Below are positions 40,141-52,005 of a stretch of DNA of 64,000 bases, piece after piece (position 1 is the first letter of the stretch; every line of letters begins with the position of its first letter). This DNA comes from Plectrocnemia conspersa (lineage: Eukaryota; Arthropoda; Insecta; Trichoptera; Polycentropodidae). A model generated the notes under the pieces. The model did not search any database and had not been told where the DNA came from. It saw only the letters and a program-made list of their open reading frames with translations. The stretch is taken from NCBI GenBank assembly GCA_009617715.1, contig VTFK01000069.1, forward strand, positions 62,001-126,000, read 5' to 3'. The position numbers were made by a program, and so were the translations under genes.

Positions 40141-41500
40141 ATAAGATCAACAAGAAGGATCAACTGAGACTTTATTTATTACATCCTCTTAATCTGTATT
40201 TTTTTTCTTTATTTATAGCAAAATAATCCTTGTAGAATGTAACATAATATTGTAATTAGGCAATAAATATAAAAAAAAAAATTAAAAATATAAATGATCC
40301 TAATTTGCCTAATTACATTATTTAATCATTCACATATCAAATGCAAGAAGACAAAGTTGAATCATATATGAACTAAATGACTAAATAAAAAATAAATTTG
40401 AGTATTATATTTTAGCTTTTACAACCATGAGATTTATTTATTATTAATTTTTTTTTTTTGATCTTTAGTTTTGCTTCTCAAATATAATCAAGTGTATAAA
40501 ATTAAGAGCATTGTTTATTTTTTATATATAATATTATTTAATAAAATTGATTGCATACTAAATTTACCTAAAACATTAATTTTACTATAAATTTATTGTG
40601 ATACTTAAATTGATAATATTTATATAACTTTAATATTATTTTTAAATGATCTCATAAAAAAATGATCATTATTCTTAATTAGATGCACTCTAAGATTGAA
40701 ATTGTATTTATTAAAAACTGAGTTTAGTACTATAAATTATAATATATACCCAAAAAAAATTAATTAGATTTATTTTAATTTTTTTAAAATATATTACTAT
40801 AGTACATATTTTTTAACTTAATCTTCTTGTATTTTTAATCATTTAGACTGCAATACAATAAATTACATCAAAAACATTTTAGTTAATCTGTACATATTTT
40901 TTAGCTTAATTATAATTTAATTTATGTTTTATTATTATAGTGTCATATTACGTTAAATGAAATTATTATTATTATTATTATTAAATTGCTACTTTTGATG
41001 TAAATATTATTAGAAACTTGTGCCAGTGCCTTACTTTAAGATATGTTTAATATATTATATTTATAATTAGTGTTAAATTAAATTATTAAGTTGCCAAACA
41101 TAATTTATGATCTGTACACATGTTAATATATTACTAGCGATTTTATATATAATAAAATGTTAACCAAACCAACGAATTGTACTTATAATTATAATAATTA
41201 CTAATGAATAAAAAAATATATTCTTTTCATGATATAATTTGTTTTTCTAATACCCTGTACCCAAAAGAGTGTCATTCAATCTACTACTTAAAAACATCTG
41301 TACCAAAGATCTACATATTTTTTATGCTCAATTATAATTAGTATTTAAAAAACCGGAACCGACGCTAAATAAGAATATATTATATTCGAAAATTGCCATT
41401 ATTTACTACCCTTATTTTTTTAAATCTTTAAACTCAACCCCAAGGTTTTTTTTACTGAGTGTATAAATTATAAAAAATGCTCTCGGTGGCTACGATTTTT
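40141..41500. other. AT-rich intergenic DNA
   Basis: Includes a short (ATT)n run at about 40964-40982. Nothing else is supported. Confidence 0.55.
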
Positions 41501-41504
41501 TAAG

Positions 41505-41770
41505 ATATCTTTTGTGTGTGACACCGCAGGACCTTATTACCGGTTCGCCCCCTAAAGGGCGCTAACTGGAGTGGTCCTCGTCAGCCGAAACCGTTAATGT
41601 ATGAATGAAATAACAACGGACTGTGTTTGTTGTTCAATCCTTTGCCATTCACCCCATTGTCGGGCACGGAGGTTTAGATGGCTTATTCATTAAGGATCAA
41701 GGGCTGGATCTTTTTTTATTGGAATCGTTACCAGGAAGTATGATGACTTGAACTTGATTGAAGATTGGTA
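41505..41770. promoter_or_regulatory. Small GC-richer island, unassigned
   Basis: Contains CGCCCCCTAAAGGGCGC, an inverted GC-rich motif, and neighbouring CCGGTT and GGTCCTCG. Non-coding in appearance; its function is unknown. Confidence 0.3.
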
Positions 41771-42513
41771 AATTTGTATTTATAAATCGGAGAGTCATTA
41801 TTTGGATAAATAAGTTCTGAGAATTGTGTGAATATAAATGTAAGATATTTTAGATCAGGTGTCTGCGTTTTTTACCTATAACCCAAAAAAAACTTTTTTA
41901 CCTATTACCCTAAAATATAATCCTTTGAAAACATTTTTTACTTAAGGTTATGGATAAATATTATTGTTTCATATTTGATACAGTGCATTTGGAATGCTGT
42001 CTTCATGAACCTCCTTTGTTGTTATATTCATTTTTAGCAAAGGTAGGTTGTTCCAAAAGACATCAACTTCTTGACTGCCTTGACAATAAAATCGTGCATT
42101 ATTATACTTTTAATTCGACATATTTATAAATATATTCGTTTAATAAGATTTTACGCACATGAGCATACATCACAGTAAAGCAAAGGTTAAATATACGAGA
42201 GGGTATCAAAAAGGGGGTCCGGAAAATTTAAGTCCTATACTATATTTGCGTTAACGCAGTCAGTTCGAGAGCTAACCATTTCATCATTATTCATAACTGT
42301 TTGAGTTTACGCCCCACTATTAGCTCTAAAGCACACAATACGTTCGATATACTTGTCATTACTCTGGTTTATTTTTCGAACAATTTTATAGAAGAAAAAA
42401 AATATTTTTATTTTTCGAGGTTCATATGAAACACTTAAAAATAAAACATCTGTATTTAAAATAGATATTCTAGATATATTTTAAGCACTTAGTCTTAGTT
42501 TGTAATTACTAAA
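41771..42513. other. Intergenic DNA left of the Tigger element
   Basis: AT-rich with a moderately GC-rich patch at about 42190-42350. No supported feature. Confidence 0.5.
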
Positions 42514-42515
42514 TA

Positions 42516-43405
42516 CAGGCGGCCCTCGACTTTCGGACGTTCGACTTTTGCACAATTCGCTATTTCGCACATTTAAAAAAAAAACAATATTTTTAAATTT
42601 AATTTTTTTTTTTTTAAATTTAACTTGTTTTTTTTTTAAAAAAATAAAATAAAAATATTCTGATAAACAATCGGAAACGGAAAACAATTTTGCAAAATAC
42701 GTGTTGATATTTCCGCAACTTTAAAGATAAAAATAAATCAAAAAAAAAAACTGGATGAAATAAACTTCACATGATTCAAGACAAAAGATAGAAATTATTA
42801 GACGTTCTGATAAGGGTGAACGGTTTTTTACACGGTGAATTTTACAATTTTAAAATGAGGTATTCTTTTCATAATATTAAATTTACTGGAGAATCGGCTG
42901 AAGCGGACAAAGATGCTGCAAAAGAATTTATTTCCTAATTATCCAAAATTATTGAAGATGGAGAATATTCCTCTAGCCGAATATTTAATGTAAATGAGAC
43001 AAGTTTATTTTGGAAAACTCTTTAAGAATGAAAAATATGAATGAAGCCTTCACGCACCTTGACAAATTTTTAAATATTATGGAAGATTGTGATTCCAATG
43101 GAGAACGCATATCTCAAGTGCGTAGGGCGATCAATAAAAACATAGCATGTTATAAAATACTATATGACGAAAAGAAAAAGAATATTGGAAAACAGATAAC
43201 TCTTGATAACTTTTCAAAGGAAGCACCCGCAAACCCCACTTAAACGTGTCTCTTAACCGCCTCTTAAACATATTATATTTACTTGATAAATAAATATTTT
43301 AAAATACACACAATTTCAATTTTTTTACTTCCCTCGACTTTCGTACATTCAACATTCGCACACATTTTCAGGAACCAATTATGTGCGAAAGTCGAGGGCC
43401 ACCTG
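42516..43405 (+). mobile_element. Internally deleted Tigger/pogo DNA transposon
   Basis: The ends are inverted repeats: CAGGCGGCCCTCGACTTTCG on the left and CAGGTGGCCCTCGACTTTCG read inward from the right. TA lies on each side (42514-42515 and 43406-43407), as expected for the pogo/Tigger superfamily. The 890-bp element holds two pieces of a Tigger-type transposase with the middle missing, and is non-autonomous. Confidence 0.88.
42862..43242 (+). pseudogene. Tigger transposase remnant (N-part joined to C-terminus)
   Basis: The upstream piece reads ...FTGESAEADKDAAKEF, a stop, LSKIIEDGEYSS and FNVNETSLFWK, matching the Tigger region around the first catalytic residue (family FNVDETGLFWK; here the D is N). 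After FWK the frame shifts directly into LRMKNMNEAFTHLDKFL... and ...NIACYKILYDEKKKN, the C-terminal part of Tigger proteins. The rest of the DDE catalytic core is missing, so the product cannot be active. The second piece is open at 43010-43243. Confidence 0.8.
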
Positions 43406-43492
43406 TAGATATTTATTTAATTGTTTATGACTTTTATATATAAAGAAAAATTATCTCTAATTAAAAAATCATTATTAGCATAGTAACAATTG

Positions 43493-43493
<1 letters not shown>

Positions 43494-43543
<50 letters not shown>
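43494..43543. repeat. (AT)n microsatellite, about 24 units
   Basis: An uninterrupted AT dinucleotide run of about 50 bp. It is probably length-polymorphic. Confidence 0.95.
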
Positions 43544-43548
<5 letters not shown>

Positions 43549-43639
43549 TAAAAAAATTTAGATTTATGCAATCAAACATTTTAAGCGTCGAATTTAACAG
43601 TTTTAATTTCATACACTTTTATCTTCATACGTCAAACTC

Positions 43640-44225
43640 GACTTTTATCTAACCAACATCGGCAACGTATCATTACGCCCTTCCACCGCGATGATTTATG
43701 CGAATCGAAACTTTAACGATTAGCGTTAAAATAAAGATATTTCAAAACGTGCCATTATGGCATTCCAGCGCTACCAGTATCATGTCCAGAACCCGGAGGC
43801 AAGATAATTAGGCCTTTATTATTTTTCATTAAAATCTCGTTAATGGGGTTCATCACACTGGACAAGGACTTTTTTCTCGAACGGGGCAGGTTATCAGAAG
43901 GACTGACACGCGACATCCACTTGTCAATTATGGCATCCTGTCTTTTCGTTTGGTATTTTGTTGTGATTTTCGACACGCGCCGACACGTGGCCGATGGACG
44001 AGACACGTGTCTTCGCTTCCTGGTTCACCCTTCGATTTGTCTGTCGATTCATTAAAGTAATTAACGACCCTGTTTACATGGGCAAGAGGATGAAAGAATT
44101 TATGGGAATAGGTAAAAGTCTGAACTACATATGCTATGGTATATTTTTCAAACAGCAATTTTTCCTGGATCGCTTATTAAAATTCACATTTATTTCGCAA
44201 AACACAAGAAAAGGGTAAAGGATCC
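43640..44225. promoter_or_regulatory. GC-richer island with paired CACGTG sites
   Basis: CACGTG lies at 43984-43989 and 44004-44009, exactly 20 bp apart; the second is inside the palindrome AGACACGTGTCT. Four overlapping frames of 70-83 codons on both strands lack motifs and are judged accidental. A candidate bHLH-responsive regulatory region. Confidence 0.3.
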
Positions 44226-45115
44226 CCCACATATTTGATAGTACATTTTTAATAAAAAAAATTGTTTTAAATCGAGAAACTTTTTTTACCTAAATTCTAT
44301 TAAAAATACAATTTTAAATTTAATTATTTAATTAATGATATATTATCTTTTTATGATTTTTTTTTAATATTAACCAAAAACAGAATATTCATAATATTAA
44401 TATTATTACTAAAATAAATAAATATGGTAAGAGTTTAATTATTTAAAAAAAAAAAGCAACAAGATAAATATTACATAATTATAATTTCGATCGATAATCA
44501 CAGATTTTTCTAGTCTCACGATGAATATCGTGAGGATTAATTAAAATCAGGCTAGGTCGTATTAATTGAAAATTCTATAATAATGAGTTACTTTAGCTCA
44601 TAGAGAATATCTTGTATATATTAAAAAAATAATATCTTATCTACTTAAAAAATGAAAACCATACAATGTATTTATACAGAAATTAAATATTTATTTTTTT
44701 ATCACACTGACTCAAATATAAAAAAGGCAAAGTATTGACTTCGTAATATTTTAATTAACTTATTTACGTATAAATGTGATCCATTAATTCCATTAATGAA
44801 ACCCACTTTTTTATGTCTATGGATTATTTAACGAGTATAATTTTATTAATTTGGCTATTCTCATTTTCTTATACCTACCCTTAAAATTATCGCTATTTCT
44901 AGTATCAAAACAATAACATTTTTTTTTTTAATAAATAGTCCAGTAACATATTATTTTCTAGCTCATATAAAAATATAAAGACATTCAACCATTCCAAAGT
45001 TTAAATCAAAATTACTTTCATTGCCTTTTATTTTAATTTTAGAAACACCGTATTATCTGATTCATTCTGAAAGATACAATGATTAAATCTGTATTTAATT
45101 TTCAACTTCCTTGAT
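44226..45115. other. AT-rich intergenic DNA
   Basis: Nothing recognised. Confidence 0.55.
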
Positions 45116-45119
45116 AAAT

Positions 45120-45700
45120 CCAAAACTCTGATTTCCTAGTTGAATCATTTTCAAAATTAGTTCCTGTTCCAATGGCACCCGTGGGACCCCAATTCGTACA
45201 AAATTTCATCCCCATCGAGGCACAAAAACGTCGACTTCCTAAAAATTCCAAGTCAAGTTCGCACAACCGATCCTGACAACATCCGGCAAGTCTAAAATCA
45301 ATAATATATGCTCTCTTCCTGTTTCCAACGGGAGCACACGCATTTTTTTTTCACTACACATGTCACAAATATCACAAAAACACTGGGGGTCGTAGGTGAA
45401 TCTGCGGTTTTTGTACTGCCACCGGTAAATTTCAAACCACATGGCGAAACACCACTTGTCCGTGGCGAAGCGTGGATTTGTTTTGCCGACAAAGTTTTAA
45501 ATGGACCAAAAAAAGTATACTACTATATACATTCGACTTCTGGTTTCGCCGCATAGATTCGTTCGATAGTGTTAATTGCTCTTTGGCAAACCGCAGACTC
45601 TTTCTGATGATTCTGGAGCTTTCAGATAGCTGAAGCAACAAAAAGTGCGAGATGGCTTTTTTAAAGTTGGCGTCTGCTACTTTTTTATGTTAGAGGTATG
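45120..45700. promoter_or_regulatory. GC-richer island, unassigned
   Basis: Overlapping frames of 64-82 codons on both strands, none with a motif. It may be regulatory or an old element; no call is made. Confidence 0.25.
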
Positions 45701-45925
45701 TCTAGAGATGGAATTGGGATGAAAAGTGAATCATTAGTAATCTCATCTTAACTACAGTCTGCTATTTTCATAGTAATATGTGATATTTTTTTAAGTAAAT
45801 GAAGAAATAAATAGTATGCTTTTTTACAATATGTTAATATTATTTATACCATATATAATTATTTAAATACAAACTACGCAACAATTATGATTAAAAAAAA
45901 TTCATTCCTCACATTAATAGCAACA

Positions 45926-46837
45926 CACTATGGGGTATTTGCCCGATCTGGGCGGCCAAAATTATTTCTCCACTTTAGTTGATTCCATAAGTGCTCTTAG
46001 TCAAATATATTATATTATAAGTGTTAAAAAATATATTATAAAAAAAAACTTGTTTTAAAAAAAAACTAAAAAAAAATTTTTTTTTTTTCATGAAATAATT
46101 CATGCAAAGTACTTAAAGTATTTTTCAAATTGTTGAACGGTCGTGCGAATTTCGCCGCGTCAAGTGTTAAAAATAAAAAATAAATTGTATATGTCACAAA
46201 GTTTGATATTTGCTGTTTTTTAAACAAGAAAAAGTATTTTATCATACTCGGTACCGTTTACATTTTTAAATATGTGTATATTTGGTGATTCTAAACAAAT
46301 TTTTATTTTATTTACGCGATCCAAAATTTGAGGTTTACTGATTTTACCATGGTGATCATATTATTAAAAAATAACAATCATCATAAAACTGTATTTTAAA
46401 TTTGACGTTAACACGTCATCTAATTAAAAAGTTATAATAATTTAAAACGTTTAGGTCCTAACTTTCGCGACTAAGCCCCGTCCCATTTTTAAGAATAATG
46501 GTATGCAATGTGTTAAAAACCGCAAAAATCCACAGCTAATTTTACATGTATCATAAAAAGAAAGACCTACGCTTTATATTGTATATAAAATCTACATTAA
46601 AAAGTAGTGGTAAATATAACTAATGAACTTAAAATTAGAAAAAATAAATAGGAAAAAGTACTAAAAAATGGTACTTATTCAAAACAATATTGTGTGTTTA
46701 ATATGACAGAAACTGCAACAAAGAGCTATGAAACATAAAAACACTTACCTGCTTTATCACAATCAATGGTTTGGATTTTTAACTGTACTCAAATAAAATA
46801 ATTTTGGTCGCCCAGATCGAGCAAATACCCCACCGTG
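45926..46837. mobile_element. Non-autonomous Transib-like element, 912 bp
   Basis: The two ends are 42-bp inverted repeats with 38 matching positions. The left begins CACTATGGGGTATTTGCCCG; the right, read inward, begins CACGGTGGGGTATTTGCTCG. Flanking 5-mers are CAACA (45921-45925) and CAACG (46838-46842), a 5-bp duplication with one change. CACWRTG-type termini with 5-bp duplications are the hallmark of Transib, the relatives of RAG1 and its signal heptamer. No transposase frame exists inside. The superfamily call is inference from the ends. Confidence 0.7.
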
Positions 46838-46842
46838 CAACG

Positions 46843-48135
46843 TAAGAAAAAATATGACTTAAACCGTAAACGAAAAATAAATTAATTATATTGAATATTT
46901 GCACTTAAGAGTTTAGATAATTGCCTAGAGATTTCTGAACAGCATATATTTGAACTTCTTTTTCTCTAGTTACTATATATTTACAGATTAAAATACATAC
47001 ATTTATAATGTTATTTTTTCATGTCTTCTAATCTGTAACTAAACGGAAATTTAAAAAAATCGTATCTCGCAATCTGGAAGTTACGCTTTTACTTTCTAAT
47101 CGTAACAACCGTGTAACATACCGAATCGCCGCCCAATATCACGCTCACCAATTTAATTTACTACCCTTAAACACAAAATAAAATGTATTATATATGTTTT
47201 TGTAACCCGGCGTGTGTCATGACAATTTCTGGACTTATTTGAGCAGAACGATTTCCTCGAGCGTGTTACGCAATTATTGAAAAACACCTACCGTGAAATT
47301 GTGTAAAGTCGCCGACGAGCATTTGCATTCGAATATTCATTATAAAAAAATATATAAAGCACCAGGCACACGTTCAACGGATCGATTAAGCGAGTCGCAC
47401 GTGGCCGGAACTAGAATTAAATTTAATTAAAAGTCATAATGCACGACATATGTTCGATGATCATTTACAATTATTTAACAAATAACATAAAAAATATGTA
47501 ATACTTACTAATGTTTGATTAAGTCTAAGCATAATCTATAAAAAATATTTTAATACAATTCATTACAAAATAAGGACAATTATAAAATAAAAACTCAGAC
47601 GCAAATTTTTTATTAAATTTAATCCTAGTCTCCAAAAATGTTTATATTTTCTTTACAAAGTGCATTATATAGTCATATATGAGGCATTTTAAAAAAGCTC
47701 TTCTCAGATACTAATAAGATTCGTATGGAATTTGAACCCTGATCTTACAGGTAATAGTCATTTACCATATTACTGTTTTTTACTGGCAATAGGTAAATAA
47801 ATGCAAGCTTTTATAATTTCGGTATCAATAATATATTGTTTTTATTTAACAATTCATAAATAAATTTAGAACGTCCTTCTGTTGTAAGCAAAAAATGGTA
47901 TAAATTTAAACAAGGACGTTTCGTAATGGTATTGTAGTAAAAACTATTGGCGCCGCAGTCTGACCGCACAGGGTAATTGATATTTGGTGGTCTAGGATTT
48001 TCCGTGATCATGATCTAGCAATTTATAGTGTCGTTGACGTTACATGGATCATAGATCTCGCTAATAACGGTGCTTTTTACCTCTCATTTAATTTGCTTTG
48101 TATAAAAAAAGCATTTAATTTATTTTAATTATTAC
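46843..48135. other. Intergenic DNA
   Basis: AT-rich with a GC-richer patch at about 47090-47420 that holds TATATAAAG (about 47351) and a CACGTG (about 47399). No gene is supported. Confidence 0.45.
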
Positions 48136-48139
48136 TTTG

Positions 48140-50430
48140 CGTAATAAAAATAATATATGATGCATTTTAAAGTAGTTATATTTTAACCCTTTTGATGCCG
48201 AAATCATAAATATCAGATTATGACTCTTTGCCGAGAGATCATTATGAAAAAATAATAATTAAGTAGATATATTTCTGATTAGATTTAGGTTGAGATAACG
48301 TTTTTTCTAAAAATATGTTTTTGTTATTATTTAATAAATTAAGAATAAAGATAGCACTTTTATAAGACTCGGCATGCAAAGAGTTAAACGAACCATTTGA
48401 TTTTTTAAATCGTCAGAGATTAATTTCTCAGCATTATAAATAACGTGTCATACTTAAACAATACATATTATAAAATATACCAATTTTTTTTTTACTAAGT
48501 TTAATCTAAGATATTTTGCATTTACTCACTTTAAAATATTTTTTTAAAAAAACATAATGTATCTAATGTTTAAATAAATTAAAAATACACCAATAATATT
48601 TTAAAATAAAAAAATACTTGGTATATCATATAAGGGCATTTAATAGTAGCTATAAAATGCAATCGGGCTACTCTTAAATGCGCCACTATTTACCATCAAA
48701 ATTTTGCTTTCCAAAACTAGACGTTTTTGTCTTCCTAGGATTAAAAAATGCTTTATTTTAATAATGATACATAATCATAAAAAAACAGTTAGTTGGAGAG
48801 TTTCTATCATTACAAGCACAGAGTGATTTTATTGCTATTTTATTTTATTTTATTACCCACCGCAAAACATCTCCGAATGCCCGTCATAGTGTGAACGAAC
48901 GGCTGCGTACATTCAAACATAGCCCTAAAATTAAAGTGTGCTACTTTTAAATTCGCTATTTGATTCTCTAAGTCGTCTCTTAATAAAAAAATATTTTATT
49001 TTTAAAGCTAACTTTAATCATAAAAAAATCACATTATTGGACATTTAAAAGCAGCCCTTAAATACCGTCAGGCTATTCTTAAATGCGCCACTATTTACCA
49101 TTACCATTTTTCACTTCAAAACTAAATGTGTTTTTCTTAGGATTAAAAATGACTATTTTTTATTAATAATACATAATCATAATAAAACAGTATGTTTTTG
49201 AGTTTCTACTATTATGAACACAACCGATTTTATTGCTTTTGACGTGAATTCCATACTTCTAAGAAATAATAATTTGTTTGCTTTCTCACATTAGACAAAA
49301 TTTTTTTTTTATGTTTTGTGTTTCAAGAAACAGCACAAAAATTTCTCACCTACCGTATACAAGTCGTAAAAAAGCATGTCATAGTGTGAACGAGCGGTAA
49401 TCTGCATTTAAACATAGCCCTAAAATTTAAATTCGCTATTAAATTCTCTAAATCATCCTTCAATAAAAATAGCTTAATTAAACTAAATTTAATCATAAAA
49501 TGTGGCATTTAAAAGTAGCTTAAAAATACCAAAGGTGCTTATTAATTTTATTTATTTTTATTAAATCTTTCGTTGTAACCTGACAGGCGTAAGCCCAATG
49601 CGTTACAACGGGCAAATCTGTATTAAATGAGTAACTCAATCAGACATAATGAATACCTACAAGTAAGCATTAACCACCAGACTGAAAGTCTGGGAATTGA
49701 TGACATCTATATTATTAATTATAAATTATTATGTGCTATACAATTTATTATCAATAGATGTCACTGCAGCTGGGGCCGGTATTTTTTTAAAATAGCGCAT
49801 TTTTATAAATAAAAATTCGAGTGCCGCTGCCGGGGCTCGAACCAGCAACCTCAGAGTTACTTGTCTGAGACTTTACGGACTACGCTATTCCGTCCTTAAT
49901 GTGTTTATTATTCAAAAAAATGTTACATTTGCATAATACATATAGCAAAGCATAGTTGACATTATTATCTATGAATTAGATAGTTTTTACATCATTGCAG
50001 ATATTTATGCGATTTAAATAGTTTTTAAGACTTGTACCTAATACGGTTTTAGAGAAATTGCCTGGTATCTAAAATTAATTGCTTCTAATTAATACCTATC
50101 TCATAAACGAAAGGTAAAAATTAATCCCATAAAACGAAATGGTTTTAAGGAAAAAAAAATATAATTTGGCTTACATTAAAGTAGTTTAAATACACCTTTA
50201 GGCTACTTTTAAGTGCTTATTGAAAAAATGAAGTATAATAAATAATCTGAAGTGTTTGTATAGATCTCATATGTTCTATAAAATGATTGCCATAAATCAC
50301 ATTTGATAAAATATATTTTTAGGAATTTAGCTCTTACTATATTTTTATTATTTATTATAACATAATAATTATAAATCTGGTTTTAATAATATTTAACAAT
50401 AAATATTATGGCGCAATTAAAAGTAACCTA
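48140..50430. repeat. Cluster of repeats with a recurring hairpin junction
   Basis: The motif GGCTACTTTTAAATGCGCC or its inverse occurs near 48153, 48630, 48666, 48945, 49045, 49073, 49503, 50170, 50198 and 50405. At about 48627-48685, 49043-49092 and 50163-50215 an inverse and a direct copy form hairpins around a short spacer. Two direct copies of a larger unit follow: GCGCCACTATTTACCAT at 48681 and 49089, GTCATAGTGTGAACGA at about 48884 and 49378. Copy 2 carries a ~90-bp insertion. Non-coding. Confidence 0.75.
49560..49897 (-). repeat. tRNA-headed SINE-like element
   Basis: On the minus strand from 49897, an A-box-like TAGCGTAGTCCG (49887-49876) and a B box GGTTCGAGCCC (49843-49833) have normal RNA polymerase III spacing. 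Between them a 6-bp stem CTCAGA/TCTGAG encloses an 8-nt loop. The acceptor stem does not pair, so this is not a working tRNA. The body would run on to about 49560 and includes the inverted pair CGTTGTAAC/GTTACAACG (49571-49579, 49602-49610). SINE versus isolated tRNA pseudogene is not settled. Confidence 0.55.
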
Positions 50431-52000
50431 AGCAAAGCATAAATTACTTTTACAATGTTCAATGTAGACTTTTCTCGTAAATTTGTTTTAATAAGTACTA
50501 TTCTATTCTTCAAAGGTTAGATTATTTTACGTTATAATGTATCATATTATCATGTTTTTTACGGTATATGATATATTGTACTCATACATACATATATTTC
50601 CAAATTAACACCATTTAGCCTAATACTATCTAATTAGACTCTATCGATAGTCTTTAATTAATACCTAACAACAATATTAAGCGCTATTTCTCTGAATCGA
50701 AATGAATGTATATACATATAATATCTGCAAAAATAGATAAAAACTAAAGTAATAAATATTAATTAAAATAGTGCGTATGATACATATTATTATTTAAATA
50801 CGTATCATTTTTTATGAACTATAAACAATATTTATGCGTTCGCATTCGTATTCTGGTTTCTGTGGGTCCAATTTTGACAGTGGCCACGTGACCTTAAATA
50901 CCCTATTTCGGCGTAAGACGAATGATCCAACTCTGGCAATACACCTGTCGCGGTCATTAATGTATTTTACCTGTTCTAAATCAAACGTTTACCTCGAGCA
51001 TTGAACCATAACACAAAAATCATCCGCAAAAGTTTGTGCCCAGTCAGACGTGGTACTACCGATTTGGGTATAGTTTTTTTTATATTCTATTTTATTTAAT
51101 AGCTTCGGATCTTTCTTCGCTCTTCAATTATGTAAAGCAATGATGTACGATGAAAAAATATATTATTACTAGTGACAAAATCATCATCAGGGGTATACAA
51201 GATGTCGATCGCGTCAATTTATATAAGACTCATGATTTTGTCTTCCTCTTCTTTCTACTTAACAAAAAACAGTCATTAGTCATACACGTAATTGAAATAT
51301 TCTTGCGAGCATGATTTTTTTTTCATCTTTCACACCCAAAACATCTAAGCTCTGTGGGAGCCCAATTTATTTGGCCACAAAACCAAGTAATCATATTTTT
51401 TAATACAAGTTTAACTTTTCATTATTTTTTAGAAAAAAACTGATATTGATCTACATTAAAAGGACCAAAAATGAAAATGTTTTTCACTATAATGTCTATA
51501 TTCACAATTATTTAAACATAAAAAAATAATTTACATAAATATATAATATAAATTTGAATGTAATTAATAATTAATACAATTTAATCAAATTAAAATAAAA
51601 ATCTAGACCGTCTCGTTTCTTGCATACAGAAAAAATGTTTTTTTATAAAAGTAAGTTTCAGGCTTATATAAAATAACAAAAGTATCTAGTTTTTATTTCG
51701 TATAATTCATATCCTTATTAAATAGCTTTTATTTGGGTATTTAAAAATGTTGTTATATATACAAACGTATGCGGCATCATTAAATTAAAACTAACCTAAA
51801 AAAATAGTTTAGCTTTGAATTTACAATGAGCTCATAAAATGTGTATACTAGTGACATCTATCGATTCTGTAATAATTTTTTTTGCTTTATAATATATTTT
51901 TATTGGTGTACAACTTGACTAATTTAATATTAGTTTCAATATTAATATGTAGATGTCAGCTTTTATTTTAATAATAATTTTATGCTACAGAAATATGTAT
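50431..52000. other. Intergenic DNA left of the hAT element
   Basis: AT-rich with a GC-richer patch at about 50860-51060 (includes GGCCACGTGACC near 50883). No gene recognised. Confidence 0.5.
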
Positions 52001-52005
52001 TAGAC

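Noticed and set aside
41540..41580. CTCF-like GC-rich motif (AGGGGGCG on the minus strand)
   Set aside because: Only the core matches; flanking positions of the known consensus do not, so no insulator call is made.
49821..49897. Functional tRNA gene on the minus strand
   Set aside because: Boxes are present but the acceptor stem does not pair and the anticodon-like loop has eight bases.
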